From the NCBI RefSeq assembly GCF_900105175.1, contig NZ_LT629771.1, positions 1,674,001 through 1,738,000 on the forward strand: DNA of 64,000 nt, given 5' to 3'. The notes below the pieces were generated by a model, which ran no database searches, was not told the DNA's origin, and was given only the letters and a program-made list of their open reading frames with translations. This document shows positions 15,573 to 24,687 of this stretch, piece by piece (the stretch's first letter is position 1; each line of letters starts with the position of its first letter). The position numbers and the translations under genes are program-made. This stretch comes from Jiangella sp. DSM 45060. GTDB taxonomy: Bacteria; Actinomycetota; Actinomycetes; Jiangellales; Jiangellaceae.

Positions 15573-16982
15573 ATGGGCAAGACCCTGGCGGAGAAGGTGT
15601 GGGACGCGCATGTCGTGCGTCGAGCCGAGGGTGAGCCTGACCTCCTCTACATCGATCTTCATCTTGTCCACGAAGTGACCAGTCCGCAAGCCTTCGACGG
15701 CCTGCGACTGGCCGGCCGCCCGGTCCGCCGTCCGGACCTCACGCTGGCCACCGAGGACCACAACACCCCGACGCTCGACATCGACAAGCCGATCGCCGAC
15801 CTCACCAGCCGCACGCAGATCGAGACGCTGCGGAAGAACTGCGAGGAGTTCGGCGTGCGCATCCACTCGCTGGGTGACGTCGAGCAGGGCATCGTGCACG
15901 TCGTCGGCCCGCAGCTGGGCCTGACGCAGCCGGGTCTGACGGTGGTCTGCGGCGACTCTCACACGTCGACGCACGGGGCGTTCGGCGCGCTGGCGTTCGG
16001 CATCGGCACCTCTGAGGTCGAGCACGTGCTCGCCACCCAGACGCTGCCGCTGCGGCCGTTCAAGACGATGGCGATCAATGTCGAGGGAACGCTGAAGCCG
16101 GGCGTGACCGCGAAGGACATCATCCTCGCGGTCATCGCCAAGATCGGCACCGGCGGCGGTCAGGGCTACGTCCTCGAGTACCGCGGCGAGGCCGTCCGCG
16201 CGCTGTCGATGGAAGCGCGCATGACGATCTGCAACATGTCCATCGAGGCCGGCGCCCGCGCCGGCATGATCGCGCCCGACGACACCACGTTCGCCTACAT
16301 CGACGGCCGCCCGCACGCGCCGCAGGGCAAGGAGTGGGACGCCGCGCTGGAGTACTGGCGAACGCTCTACACCGACGACGACGCCGTGTTCGACGCCGAG
16401 GTGACGATCGACGCCGACGCGCTCGAGCCGTTCGTCACGTGGGGGACCAACCCGGGGCAGGGGCTGCCGCTGTCGGCATCCGTCCCCGACCCCGACAGCT
16501 TCGCCGACGAGTCCGAGAAGGCCGCCGCCCGGCGGGCGCTGGAGTACATGGCGCTCGAGGCCGGCACGCCGCTGCGCGACATCGCCGTCGACACCGTGTT
16601 CATCGGGTCGTGCACCAACGGCCGCATCGAGGACCTGCGCGCCGCGGCCGCCGTCGTCAAGGGCCGCAAGAAGGCCGACACCGTCCGCGTGCTCGTCGTG
16701 CCCGGGTCGGCGAAGGTCCGGCTGCAGGCCGAGGAGGAGGGCCTGGACCAGGTCTTCACCGAGTTCGGCGCCGAGTGGCGGCACGCCGGCTGTTCGATGT
16801 GTCTGGGCATGAACCCCGACCAGCTGGCGCCCGGCGAGCGCAGCGCGTCCACGTCCAACCGCAACTTCGAGGGCCGCCAGGGCAAGGGCGGCCGCACCCA
16901 TCTGGTCAGCCCGCTGGTGGCCGCGGCGACGAGCGTGCGCGGCACGCTGTCGTCGCCGGCCGACCTCGAGCCGGCGTCGTAG
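15573..16982 (+). CDS. leuC: 3-isopropylmalate dehydratase large subunit
   Basis: 469 residues, the usual length. It isomerises 2- to 3-isopropylmalate in leucine synthesis with LeuD. Visible aconitase-family motifs: [24 protein letters not shown], and the three 4Fe-4S cysteines in [13 protein letters not shown] and [16 protein letters not shown] 15573 is chosen because GGAGCAGG lies just upstream and the N-terminus [15 protein letters not shown] is standard. leuD follows 10 bp later. Divergent from ndgR. Confidence 0.98.
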   Translation: MGKTLAEKVWDAHVVRRAEGEPDLLYIDLHLVHEVTSPQAFDGLRLAGRPVRRPDLTLATEDHNTPTLDIDKPIADLTSRTQIETLRKNCEEFGVRIHSLGDVEQGIVHVVGPQLGLTQPGLTVVCGDSHTSTHGAFGALAFGIGTSEVEHVLATQTLPLRPFKTMAINVEGTLKPGVTAKDIILAVIAKIGTGGGQGYVLEYRGEAVRALSMEARMTICNMSIEAGARAGMIAPDDTTFAYIDGRPHAPQGKEWDAALEYWRTLYTDDDAVFDAEVTIDADALEPFVTWGTNPGQGLPLSASVPDPDSFADESEKAAARRALEYMALEAGTPLRDIAVDTVFIGSCTNGRIEDLRAAAAVVKGRKKADTVRVLVVPGSAKVRLQAEEEGLDQVFTEFGAEWRHAGCSMCLGMNPDQLAPGERSASTSNRNFEGRQGKGGRTHLVSPLVAAATSVRGTLSSPADLEPAS

Positions 16983-16992
16983 GAGACAGGTC

Positions 16993-17583
16993 ATGGAGAA
17001 GTTCATCCGGCACACCGGCGTCGGTGTCCCGCTGCGGCGCAGCAACGTCGACACCGACCAGATCATCCCGGCGGTGTACCTCAAGCGGGTCACCCGCACC
17101 GGGTTCGAGGACGGCCTGTTCGCGGCGTGGCGCGGCGACGACACGTTCGTGCTGAACAACCCGGCGTTCGCGGCCGGCTCGGTGCTCGTCGCCGGTCCCG
17201 ACTTCGGCACCGGGTCGTCGCGCGAGCACGCCGTCTGGGCGCTCAAGGACTACGGCTTCAAGGCGGTGCTGTCGTCGCGGTTCGCCGACATCTTCCGCGG
17301 CAACTCCGGCAAGCAGGGGCTGCTCACCGGCCAGCTCAGCCAGGACGACGTCGAGCTGATCTGGAAGGCGCTCGAGAACGCGCCCGGCACCGAGGTGACC
17401 GTCGACCTCGACCAGCGCGTCGTCACCTGTGGCGAGATCGTCGCGCCCATGCAGGTCGACGACTACACCCGCTGGCGGCTGATGGAGGGGCTCGACGACA
17501 TCGGCCTCACGTTGCGCCACACCGACGCCATCGACGACTTCGAGGCGGCCCGCGCGTCGCACAAGCCGCGCACGCTGGTCTGA
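16993..17583 (+). CDS. leuD: 3-isopropylmalate dehydratase small subunit
   Basis: 196 residues, full length. The N-terminal [21 protein letters not shown] and the [17 protein letters not shown] loop (the swivel domain motif) are conserved, followed by [17 protein letters not shown]. An AGGAGA site precedes the ATG, 10 bp after leuC. It partners LeuC in leucine synthesis. Confidence 0.98.
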   Translation: MEKFIRHTGVGVPLRRSNVDTDQIIPAVYLKRVTRTGFEDGLFAAWRGDDTFVLNNPAFAAGSVLVAGPDFGTGSSREHAVWALKDYGFKAVLSSRFADIFRGNSGKQGLLTGQLSQDDVELIWKALENAPGTEVTVDLDQRVVTCGEIVAPMQVDDYTRWRLMEGLDDIGLTLRHTDAIDDFEAARASHKPRTLV

Positions 17584-17600
17584 TATCCCTGATCCGCTGC

Positions 17601-17656
17601 CCTCAGCCGTCTATGGTGGGTGAGATGAACTCGCCCGCCGGGCGAGACGGCTGAGG
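17601..17656. promoter_or_regulatory. hup leader inverted repeats and -10
   Basis: CCTCAGCCGTCT (17601-17612) and AGACGGCTGAGG (17645-17656) form a perfect 12-bp inverted repeat. Inside is a second hairpin TCGCCC-GCC-GGGCGA (17631-17645). The right outer arm ends in the GAGGAG ribosome site of hup (GTG 17664). TATGGT at 17612-17617 is a plausible -10. On a leuCD read-through RNA this would fold and hide the ribosome site; on an RNA from the local promoter the left arm would be missing. Confidence 0.5.
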
Positions 17657-17663
17657 AGCAACG

Positions 17664-18677
17664 GTGGGGAAGAAGAAACTGATCGACCGCATTGCCGACG
17701 GTTTCGACGGCAACCGCGAGGTGGCGCAGCACGCTCTCGACTCCGTCGTCGAGGGCATCCAGCGTTCGCTGGCCGCGGGCGAGAAGGTCGCCGTCAAGGG
17801 GCTCGGCGTCTTCGACCGCGACAAGGACAAGAGCGCCAAGAACAAGAAGAAGGCCAAGAAGCGCACGGTGGCCACGTTCAGCCCGGCCGACGAGCTGCAG
17901 GACGTCGTCGCGGGCGTGAAGAAGGCGAGCACACGCGTCCGCGAGTCACTGTCGCTGGTGCCGGCCCAGGCCGCCGCGGTGGCCGAGTCGGCGACGCGTT
18001 CGGTGTCGGGCGCCGCCAAGCAGGTGGCCGACGCCGTCCGCGGCGACAAGGACGACGCGGCGCCGGCCGCGAAGGCGCCTGCGAAGGCCCCGGCGAAGAA
18101 GGCGGCGTCGACGGCGCGCAAGGTGCCGGCCAGCCGGCCGGCGGCGCCGAAGAAGGCGGCCGGACCGGCCCGCAGGACCACGACGGCGGCGAAGAAGACG
18201 GCCGCCCCGGCCGCGCGCAAGACGACCGCCGCGAAGAAGACGACGGCCCCGGCCGCGAAGAAGGCCACCACGGCGACGGCGGCCGCGAAGAAGACGACGG
18301 CCCCGGCCGCGAAGAAGGCCACGACGGCGACGGCTGCCGCGAAGAAGACGACGGCCCCCGCGGCGAAGAAGACGACGACCGCGACGGCTGCCAAGAAGAC
18401 GACGGCGGCGGCGAAGAAGACGACGACCGCGACGGCTGCCAAGAAGACGACGGCGGCGGCGAAGAAGACCACGACCGCCCGCAAGACCACGACCGCCAAG
18501 AAGACGGCGGCCCGCACGACCTCGGCGGCGAAGAAGACCGCGGCACCGGCCGCCGGCGCCGCCACGGCCGCCAAGAAGACCACGGCGACCCCCGCCAAGC
18601 GGGCGGCCGCCACGCCGGTCACTCCGGCCACCACGTCGGCGCCGGGCACCACCACGCCGCCGTCGACGCGCACCTGA
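17664..18677 (+). CDS. hup: HU-like histone protein with long Lys/Ala-rich C-terminal tail
   Basis: 337 residues. Residues 1-90 are HU-like (KKKLIDRIADGFDGNREVAQ, then EKVAVKGLGVFDRD), but the usual DNA-binding arm is replaced by a Lys-rich stretch (KSAKNKKKAKKR), so it is a divergent HU. The remaining 250 residues are almost only Ala, Lys, Thr and Pro in repeats such as TTAPAAKK and TTTATAAKK, like a histone H1 tail. Actinobacterial HupB/HupS have shorter tails of this kind that help compact DNA. Start GTG 17664 follows GAGGAG. It is next to leuCD, as in Streptomyces. Confidence 0.88.
   Translation: MGKKKLIDRIADGFDGNREVAQHALDSVVEGIQRSLAAGEKVAVKGLGVFDRDKDKSAKNKKKAKKRTVATFSPADELQDVVAGVKKASTRVRESLSLVPAQAAAVAESATRSVSGAAKQVADAVRGDKDDAAPAAKAPAKAPAKKAASTARKVPASRPAAPKKAAGPARRTTTAAKKTAAPAARKTTAAKKTTAPAAKKATTATAAAKKTTAPAAKKATTATAAAKKTTAPAAKKTTTATAAKKTTAAAKKTTTATAAKKTTAAAKKTTTARKTTTAKKTAARTTSAAKKTAAPAAGAATAAKKTTATPAKRAAATPVTPATTSAPGTTTPPSTRT
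18231..18484 (+). repeat. in-frame Lys/Ala/Thr/Pro repeats in the hup tail
   Basis: Two near-identical 54-bp units (encoding AKKTTAPAAKKATTATAA) lie in tandem from 18231, followed by a third diverged copy and two 45-bp-like units encoding KKTTAAAKKTTTATA. The DNA is conserved as well as the protein, so tail length is probably variable through slippage. Confidence 0.85.
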
Positions 18678-18700
18678 ACAGCGGCACCCGAGCAGCACCC

Positions 18701-18735
18701 GAGCCGGGCGGCGGCCACCAGGCCCCGCCCGGCTC
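18701..18735. terminator. strong hairpin between hup and cofC
   Basis: A perfect 11-bp stem GAGCCGGGCGG (18701-18711) with 18725-18735, plus an inner GGCC-ACCA-GGCC stem, separates the converging hup and cofC genes. It most likely ends transcription in both directions. Confidence 0.75.
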
Positions 18736-18761
18736 GCCGCCGTCCGGACCTCCGTCCGGCC

Positions 18762-19406
18762 TCAGAGCGCGACGTCCAGCTCGGCCAGCAACGCGGCCGT
18801 CCGCGGCCCCACACCGAGGCGGCGGGCGTCCCAGAGGTCGACGGCGGTGTCGACGTCGCGGCGAACCGTCGTGACGTCGTCGAGGTCCAGCTCGACGACG
18901 CCGGCCAGCCGGTGCGCGGCCCGCGACCGGCCGCCGAAGGCCGGCTCGAACGCGGCGCCCGGGCCGGCGGCGTAGCTGGTGGTGCCGATGCCCGCGGCGT
19001 CGGCGAGGAACGACCGCGGGTGCGCCGCGGCCGCGTCGAGCACGCGCGTCAGCTCGGCCGGGCGCAGAGCCGGGAGGTCGGCCGAAAGCGTCGCCACGGC
19101 CGCCGCGACGTCGTCGGCGCGCGCCACCGTCGCGCCGTGCCGCAGCGCCGCGTTCAGCCCCGCGTCGGGCGTGTCGGCCACGACCTCGGCCCCGAGCACC
19201 ACGGCCTCGGCGGCCGCCTCGTCGTCGTCGGTGACGACGATGACGCGCGCCACCGGCGGGGCGTCGAGGGCGGCCTGGACGGTGTCGGCGGCGAACGCCC
19301 GGGCGAACCGCGGGCGATGCTCGCCGACGGCGTCGGCGAGTCGGGTCTTGGCGTGCTCGGGTCGCTTGACGGGGATCACGATCGTCCAGCGCTGTGGTGT
19401 CGTCAT
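18762..19406 (-). CDS. cofC: 2-phospho-L-lactate / phosphoenolpyruvate guanylyltransferase (F420 synthesis)
   Basis: 214 residues from ATG 19406. It has the nucleotidyltransferase start WTIVIPVKRPEHAKTRLA (the K-x-x-x-x-AKTRL GTP motif), then VIVVTDDDEAAAEA, ATLSADLPAL and DAAGIGTTSYAAG, matching CofC/FbiD. The enzyme makes the activated precursor of the F420 side chain. In actinobacteria it lies next to plsC and gpsA, as here. Single gene, leftward, ending at the hup hairpin. Confidence 0.9.
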   Translation of the reverse strand: MTTPQRWTIVIPVKRPEHAKTRLADAVGEHRPRFARAFAADTVQAALDAPPVARVIVVTDDDEAAAEAVVLGAEVVADTPDAGLNAALRHGATVARADDVAAAVATLSADLPALRPAELTRVLDAAAAHPRSFLADAAGIGTTSYAAGPGAAFEPAFGGRSRAAHRLAGVVELDLDDVTTVRRDVDTAVDLWDARRLGVGPRTAALLAELDVAL

Positions 19407-19520
19407 CGGGATCCAGTCTGACCCATCGGCTCGTGCGGCGCGCCGGTGGCCGGTTCGACTCGCACACCTCCGTGGAGCGACACTGTCTGCGGGCATTCAC
19501 GTGGGCGGAGGGAGAGGTAC

Positions 19521-20309
19521 GTGGCGGGACCGAGTGCGAACGGGCCGGCCGGGGTGGGGTTCGCGTTCAAGTTCATCGCAACCCTGATCCGTCCGTTCCT
19601 CATGGCCTTCACCCGGCAGAACTGGCGCGGCGGCGAGAACATTCCGCCGGGCGGCACCGGGGTGATCGTCGCGGGCAACCACATCTCGCACTTCGACCCG
19701 CTGTCGTTCGCGCACTTCCTGTGGGACAACGGCCGCGCCACCCGGTACCTCGCGAAGTCCGGCGTGTTCCGCGTGCCGGTGTTCGGGCGGCTCATCACGG
19801 CCGCCGGGCAGATCCCGGTCTACCGCGAGTCGCGCGATGCCTCGCAGGCGTACCGCGCCGCCGTCGCCGCCGTCAAGGCCGGTGAGCTGGTCGCGATCTA
19901 CCCCGAGGGCACCATCTCGCGCGACCCCGACCTCTGGCCGATGGTCGGCAAGACCGGCGCCGCGCGGGTCGCGCTGGAGACCGGCTGCGACGTCATCCCG
20001 GTCGCGCAGTGGGGCGCCAACCACGTGCTGGCGCCGTACTCCAAGCGCATCCGGCTGCTGCCGCGCAAGACGATGTCCGTCATCGCCGGTCCGCCGATCC
20101 CGCTCGACGACCTGCGCGGCCGGCCGGTCGACTCCACCGTCCTGCGCATCGCCACCGACCGCATCATGGCGGCCATCACCGCGCAGCTGGCGCAGATCCG
20201 CGGCGAGGTCGCGCCGGCCGAGCGGTTCGACCCCAAGGCGGTCGGGCTGCCGCCGGTCGGCGACCCGAAGCAGCGGCCCCAGGAAGAGCAGCCGGAGGAG
20301 CAGCCGTGA
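19521..20309 (+). CDS. plsC: 1-acylglycerol-3-phosphate O-acyltransferase (PlsC family)
   Basis: 262 residues from GTG 19521, which follows GGAGGGAGAGG. The acyltransferase motifs are present: NHISHFD (HX4D), FGRLITAAGQIPVYR, and YPEGTIS. It adds the second acyl chain in phospholipid synthesis. It has a short hydrophobic N-terminal segment and a Glu/Gln/Pro-rich tail. The stop shares GTGA with gpsA, so the two are coupled. Confidence 0.92.
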   Translation: MAGPSANGPAGVGFAFKFIATLIRPFLMAFTRQNWRGGENIPPGGTGVIVAGNHISHFDPLSFAHFLWDNGRATRYLAKSGVFRVPVFGRLITAAGQIPVYRESRDASQAYRAAVAAVKAGELVAIYPEGTISRDPDLWPMVGKTGAARVALETGCDVIPVAQWGANHVLAPYSKRIRLLPRKTMSVIAGPPIPLDDLRGRPVDSTVLRIATDRIMAAITAQLAQIRGEVAPAERFDPKAVGLPPVGDPKQRPQEEQPEEQP

Positions 20310-21313
20310 CCCGCGCCGCCGTCTTCGGGGCCGGCTCGTGGGGGACGGCCTTCGCGCTCGTGCTCGCCGACGCCGGCGCCGACGTCACCATCTGGGGCCG
20401 CCGCCCGGAGCTGTGCGACGCCATCAACGCCACCCACACGAACCCCGACTACCTGCCCGGCGTCGGGCTGCCGCCGGCGATCCGGGCCACCCACGACCCC
20501 GCCGAGGCCGCGCACGGCACCGACCTCGTCGTGCTGGCGGTGCCGTCGCAGTCGCTGCGCGACAACCTCTCGACCTGGGCGCCGGCGCTGCCGTCGTCCG
20601 CGGCGCTGGTCAGCCTGATGAAGGGGGTCGAGCTCGGCACGGCGAAGCGCATGAGCGAGGTCATCGACGACGTCACCGGCGCCGGACCGGGCCGCATCGC
20701 CGCCGTCTCCGGTCCCAACCTCGCCCGCGAGATCGCCCAGCGCCAGCCCGCCGCCAGCGTCGTCGCGGCCGCCGACGACGACCTCGCGAAGGCCATCCAG
20801 CGGGCCTGCCACTCGCCGCACTTCCGCCCGTACACCAACCACGACCTCGTCGGGGCCGAGCTGGGCGGCGCGGTGAAGAACGTCATCGCGCTGGCCGTCG
20901 GCATCGCCGCCGGGCTCGGCTTCGGCGACAACGCCCGCGCCAGCGTCATCACCCGCGGGCTGGCCGAGACCGCGCGGCTGGGCGCCGCGCTCGGCGCCGA
21001 CGCCTACACGTTCTCCGGACTGGCCGGGCTCGGCGACCTCGCCGCCACCTGCATGTCGCCGCTGTCGCGCAACCGCTCGTTCGGCGAGCAGCTGGGCCGC
21101 GGCAGCACCGTCGCCGAGATCGTCGCCGGCACCCGGCAGGTCGCCGAGGGGGTCAAGTCGTGCGAGTCGATCCTCGACCTCGCCGGCCGCCACGGCGTCG
21201 ACATGCCGATCGTCCAGCACGTCACCGGGGTGGTCCGGGGCGAGCTCACACCGGCCGAGATGGTGGGCTCGCTGCTGTCCCGGTCGGCCAAGCCCGAACG
21301 ACACGGGCATTGA
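20306..21313 (+). CDS. gpsA: NAD(P)H-dependent glycerol-3-phosphate dehydrogenase
   Basis: 335 residues. N-terminal Rossmann motif VFGAGSWGTAFALVLAD, VSLMKGVE, the GPNLAREIA loop, and the catalytic region GAELGGAVKNVIALAVGIAAGLGFGDNARASVITRGLAE are standard for GpsA. It supplies sn-glycerol 3-phosphate for the lipids that PlsC acylates. GTG 20306 overlaps the plsC stop by four bases; ddl follows 19 bp later. Confidence 0.97.
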   Translation: MTRAAVFGAGSWGTAFALVLADAGADVTIWGRRPELCDAINATHTNPDYLPGVGLPPAIRATHDPAEAAHGTDLVVLAVPSQSLRDNLSTWAPALPSSAALVSLMKGVELGTAKRMSEVIDDVTGAGPGRIAAVSGPNLAREIAQRQPAASVVAAADDDLAKAIQRACHSPHFRPYTNHDLVGAELGGAVKNVIALAVGIAAGLGFGDNARASVITRGLAETARLGAALGADAYTFSGLAGLGDLAATCMSPLSRNRSFGEQLGRGSTVAEIVAGTRQVAEGVKSCESILDLAGRHGVDMPIVQHVTGVVRGELTPAEMVGSLLSRSAKPERHGH

Positions 21314-21332
21314 GGACGGTAGGGTCGGCGCG

Positions 21333-22445
21333 GTGAACTACTCGCAGGACCGTCGCATCAGGGTCGCCGTCGTCTTCGGCGGCCGAAGCTCCGAGCACGA
21401 GATCTCGTGCGTCACGGCCGGGGGCGTGCTGGCCGCGCTCGACCCGCGCCGCTACGAGGTGCTGCCGATCGGCATCACGACGTCCGGCCGCTGGGTTCTG
21501 ACCACGGCCGATCCGGAGCGCCTGGCCATCCACGGCAGCACCATGCCGACGGTCGACGACGAGGGCGGCACCGTCGTGCTGCCCGGACGGGGCGAGCTGG
21601 CGGTGCAGTCGCCGGGCGAAGTGCCGCACGCGCTGGGCACCGTCGACGTCGTGTTCCCGCTGCTGCACGGCCCGTACGGCGAGGACGGCACCATCCAGGG
21701 GCTGCTCGAGCTGGCCGACGTCCGCTACGTCGGGTCCGGCGTGCTGGCCTCCGCCGTCGGCATGGACAAACACGTCATGAAGCTGCTGCTGGCCGGCGCC
21801 GGGCTGCCCGTCACCCGGCACGTCCTGGTGCGCCCGTCGGCGTGGGAGCCGCAGCGCGACCGCGTCATCGCCGAGGCCGAGGCGTTCGGCTACCCGGTGT
21901 TCGTCAAGCCGGCTCGCGCCGGGTCGAGCATGGGCGTCAGCAAGGCCCGCGACGCCGCCGAGCTGGAGGCCGCGGTCCTCGCCGCCCGCGAGCACGACCC
22001 CAAGGTGCTGATCGAGGAGGCCGTCACCGGCCGCGAGGTCGAGTGCGGCGTGCTCGAGGGCCAGGGCGGCGGCGAGCCCGAGGCGAGCGTCGTCGGCGAG
22101 ATCCGCCTCGGCGCGGGGCACGAGCTGTACGACTTCGAGGCCAAGTACCTGCCCGGCGACGACGTGTCGCTCGACATCCCCGCCGACCTCCCGGCCGAGG
22201 TCGCCGAGCGGGTCCGGCGGATGTCCATCGAGGCGTTCCAGGCGCTGTCCTGCGAGAGCCTCGCCCGCGTCGACTTCTTCCTCCGCGACGACGGCTCGCT
22301 CGTGGTGAACGAGCTGAACACGATGCCGGGCTTCACCCCGACGTCGATGTTCCCGCAGCTGTGGGCGAAGACCGGCATCGACTACCCGTCGCTGGTCGAC
22401 CGCCTCGTCGACACCGCCCTGCGCCGTCCCACCGGTCTGCGCTAG
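21333..22445 (+). CDS. ddl: D-alanine--D-alanine ligase
   Basis: 370 residues. ATP-grasp ligase for the D-Ala-D-Ala end of peptidoglycan precursors. Motifs: VFGGRSSEHEISCVTAGGVL, LLHGPYGEDGTIQGLLEL, FVKPARAGSSMGVSK, and the metal-binding VNELNTMPGFTPTSMFPQLW. Start GTG 21333 fits the usual N-terminus. Third gene of plsC-gpsA-ddl. Its TAG stop shares the palindrome CTAG with the stop of the convergent GNAT gene. Confidence 0.97.
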   Translation: MNYSQDRRIRVAVVFGGRSSEHEISCVTAGGVLAALDPRRYEVLPIGITTSGRWVLTTADPERLAIHGSTMPTVDDEGGTVVLPGRGELAVQSPGEVPHALGTVDVVFPLLHGPYGEDGTIQGLLELADVRYVGSGVLASAVGMDKHVMKLLLAGAGLPVTRHVLVRPSAWEPQRDRVIAEAEAFGYPVFVKPARAGSSMGVSKARDAAELEAAVLAAREHDPKVLIEEAVTGREVECGVLEGQGGGEPEASVVGEIRLGAGHELYDFEAKYLPGDDVSLDIPADLPAEVAERVRRMSIEAFQALSCESLARVDFFLRDDGSLVVNELNTMPGFTPTSMFPQLWAKTGIDYPSLVDRLVDTALRRPTGLR

Positions 22446-22948
22446 GCCGCCTTGCGCGCGTACACGACGACGTCCAGGCCCTCGTGCGTCGCCTCTTCCC
22501 AGAGCGTGAAGCCGAGGCGGCGCATGACGGCGATCGACCTCGTGTTGGCCGGGATGGTGATGGAGATCAGCCGCGGCAGGCCCAGCTCGCCGAACGCGTG
22601 CTCCATCCACGCCGTCGCGGCCTCGGTGGCGTAGCCGTGCCCCCACGCGTGCGCCGCGAGCCGCCAGCCGATCTCGACGTCGTCGGGGTACCAGCGGTGG
22701 CTGCTGATGCCGGTGAAGCCGAGGAACGCGCCGTCCTCGCGCCGCTCGACGGCGGCCAGGCCGAACCCGTCGCGCAGGTGGCGTTCGCGGATGACGGCGA
22801 GCAGCCGGTCGGACCCGGCGCGGTCCAGCGGGCCGGTGGTGAAGTGCTCCATGACGGCGGGGTCGGCGTTCAGGTCGGCGAACGCGTCGGCGTCGCGGGG
22901 CTCCATCGGGCGCAGGGTGAGACGGTCCGTCGTCAGGGTGGTGGGCAT
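22442..22948 (-). CDS. GNAT N-acetyltransferase, RimJ/RimL type
   Basis: 168 residues. LTTDRLTLRPMEPRDADAFADL at the N-terminus, GFTGISSHRWYPDDVEIGWRLAAHAWGHGYATEAATA (acetyl-CoA loop) and IPANTRSIAVMRRLGF near the end are the RimJ/L-like pattern. The substrate is unknown. It converges on ddl with stops overlapping by three bases. Confidence 0.9.
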   Translation of the reverse strand: MPTTLTTDRLTLRPMEPRDADAFADLNADPAVMEHFTTGPLDRAGSDRLLAVIRERHLRDGFGLAAVERREDGAFLGFTGISSHRWYPDDVEIGWRLAAHAWGHGYATEAATAWMEHAFGELGLPRLISITIPANTRSIAVMRRLGFTLWEEATHEGLDVVVYARKAA

Positions 22949-22957
22949 CGTCCGACG

Positions 22958-23419
22958 CTAGCGCAGGCCGCGCTCCGGGTCGGTGTCGAGGATCGCCGTC
23001 GCGAGGTCGGTCAGCACGTTCGCCTCAGGCGCGTAGTCGTCGGGCACGGCGACCTCGATCAGCACCTCCCGGTCGACGGCGGTGAAGAAGGTGCCGCCCT
23101 CGCCCTCGTCGGCCAGCCAGCCGACGCCGTCGACGTCGAACAGCTGGGCGTCCGGGCGGTAGGAGGCGGGCATCGCGACGCCGCAGCGCAGCACGATCGC
23201 CGGCTGACCCCATGCGGCCACGTACTCCGAGGACGGGTCGACGTCACGCTCGATCGCGTCGTCGACGGTGTCGGGGAGGGCGTCCTGGAGGGCGGCGCAG
23301 ACGTCCGCGCTGCCGGGCTCGGGCTCGTGCGGCGTGACGTCGACGGCGCCGAACCCGCAGCCGGCCAGCACCGTCGCGAGGAGGATGACGGCCGGCGTCA
23401 GATATGGACGACTGGGCAC
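22958..23419 (-). CDS. DUF3515 lipoprotein
   Basis: 153 residues from GTG 23419. A lipoprotein signal peptide (hydrophobic stretch PAVILLATVLAGC) has a good LAGC lipobox, so the mature protein is anchored outside the membrane. The secreted part has one Cys pair candidate (VCAALQ and LRCGVAMP) and the DUF3515 pattern. In actinobacteria this gene typically sits between ddl and thiL, as here. Its start overlaps the upstream AsnC-type gene by 22 bp. Function unknown. Confidence 0.85.
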   Translation of the reverse strand: MPSRPYLTPAVILLATVLAGCGFGAVDVTPHEPEPGSADVCAALQDALPDTVDDAIERDVDPSSEYVAAWGQPAIVLRCGVAMPASYRPDAQLFDVDGVGWLADEGEGGTFFTAVDREVLIEVAVPDDYAPEANVLTDLATAILDTDPERGLR

Positions 23420-23634
23420 GTGAGCGTGCGGGTGATGCCGTCGACCGTCTGCACGCGGGCGACCACGAGCTTCCCCAGATCGTCGACGTTGCCGGCCTCG
23501 GCCCGCACGATGACGTCGTACGGGCCGGTGACGTCCTCGGCGAGCGTGACGCCGTCGATCTCGGAGATCTTCCGGGCGACCTCGGCGGCCTTGCCCACCT
23601 CGGTCTGGATCAGGATGTAAGCCTGTACGACCAC
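23398..23634 (-). CDS. Lrp/AsnC ligand-binding (RAM) domain protein without DNA-binding domain
   Basis: 78 residues from GTG 23634. It is only the ligand-binding RAM domain: VQAYILIQTEVGKAAEVARKI, GPYDVIVRAEA, and a TRTLTCPVV end. There is no helix-turn-helix. Such stand-alone domains bind amino acids or modify Lrp complexes. It overlaps and precedes the DUF3515 gene, and lies divergent to thiL; this trio order is conserved in actinobacteria. Confidence 0.9.
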   Translation of the reverse strand: MVVQAYILIQTEVGKAAEVARKISEIDGVTLAEDVTGPYDVIVRAEAGNVDDLGKLVVARVQTVDGITRTLTCPVVHI

Positions 23635-23719
23635 GGGTTTGCCCTCCCACGCGTGTTGTGTGCGAAGGGGTCAACCTACCTGGTCGAGGAAACGTGCGGG
23701 AGAAGAGGGAGCGCAGAGA

Positions 23720-24670
23720 ATGCCCGACAGCGTTGGCGAGCTGGGAGAGTTCGGCCTCATCGGCGCCGTGACCGCACGGCTGCCGCAGGGCCCGGACGTC
23801 CTCCTCGGCCCCGGCGACGACTCCGCCGTGGTCGCGGCGCCCGACGGCCGCGTCGTGGTGACGACCGATCTCCTGGTGGAGAACCGGCACTTCCGCCGCG
23901 ACTGGTCCGACCCCGCCGACGTCGGTCACAAGGCGGCCGCGCAGAACCTGTCCGACATCGAGGCGATGGGCGCCCGGCCCACCTCTCTGGTCGTCGGGCT
24001 GGGCCTGCCGGCCGACCTCCCGGCGTCCTGGGCGGTCGCGCTCTCCGCCGGTCTGGGCGAGGAGGCCGCCCTGGTCGGCGCCTCCGTCGTCGGGGGCGAC
24101 GTCGTACGCTCGCCGCTGGTCGTCGTCTCGGTGACGGCGCTCGGCACCCTGGGCGGCGCCGCGCCCGTCACCCGATCCGGCGCCCGCCCCGGCGACGTCG
24201 TCGCGGTGTGCGGGCGGCTCGGCTGGGCCGAGGCCGGCTACCAGGTGCTGAGCCGCGGGTTCCGCACGCCGCGCCTGGTGGTCGAGGCGCACCGGCGGCC
24301 CCAGGTCCCATACGGCGCGGGTGTGGAGGCGGCTGCTCTCGGCGCCACCGCCATGTGCGACGTGAGCGACGGCCTGCTGGGCGACCTGGGCCACGTGGCC
24401 GACGCCAGCTCCGTCTCCATCGACGTCGATCCTGCTCTCCTGGAGGTGGCCGCGCCGCTGCGCGAGGTCGCCTCAGCCCTGGGCGCCGATCCGCTCACCT
24501 GGGTCCTCACCGGCGGCGACGACAACGCCCTCGTGGCGACGTTCCCCGCCGGGACCGAACTGCCCGAGCGGTGGACCGTCATCGGCGCTGTGGCCGCCGG
24601 CTCCGGCGTGACCGTCGACGGTGCGGAGTACGCCGCGCCCGGCGGCCACGACCACTTCGCCGGCCCCTGA
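23720..24670 (+). CDS. thiL: thiamine-monophosphate kinase
   Basis: 316 residues from ATG 23720, with GGGAG upstream. Makes thiamine pyrophosphate from thiamine monophosphate. Motifs: GELGEFGLIGAVTARLP, GPGDDSAVV, TTDLLVENRHFRRDW (metal binding), and NLSDIEAMGARP. No TPP riboswitch is seen upstream. An inverted repeat 17 bp after the stop may be its terminator. Confidence 0.95.
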   Translation: MPDSVGELGEFGLIGAVTARLPQGPDVLLGPGDDSAVVAAPDGRVVVTTDLLVENRHFRRDWSDPADVGHKAAAQNLSDIEAMGARPTSLVVGLGLPADLPASWAVALSAGLGEEAALVGASVVGGDVVRSPLVVVSVTALGTLGGAAPVTRSGARPGDVVAVCGRLGWAEAGYQVLSRGFRTPRLVVEAHRRPQVPYGAGVEAAALGATAMCDVSDGLLGDLGHVADASSVSIDVDPALLEVAAPLREVASALGADPLTWVLTGGDDNALVATFPAGTELPERWTVIGAVAAGSGVTVDGAEYAAPGGHDHFAGP

Positions 24671-24687
24671 CCATCGACTGGCCGATC

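Noticed and set aside
23640-23719. TPP riboswitch before thiL
   Set aside because: The gap is 80 bp and lacks the conserved CUGAGA and ACCUGA-type elements.
22958-24394. Long minus-strand frame through thiL
   Set aside because: Antisense shadow of thiL; only its last 154 codons (the DUF3515 gene) look like protein.
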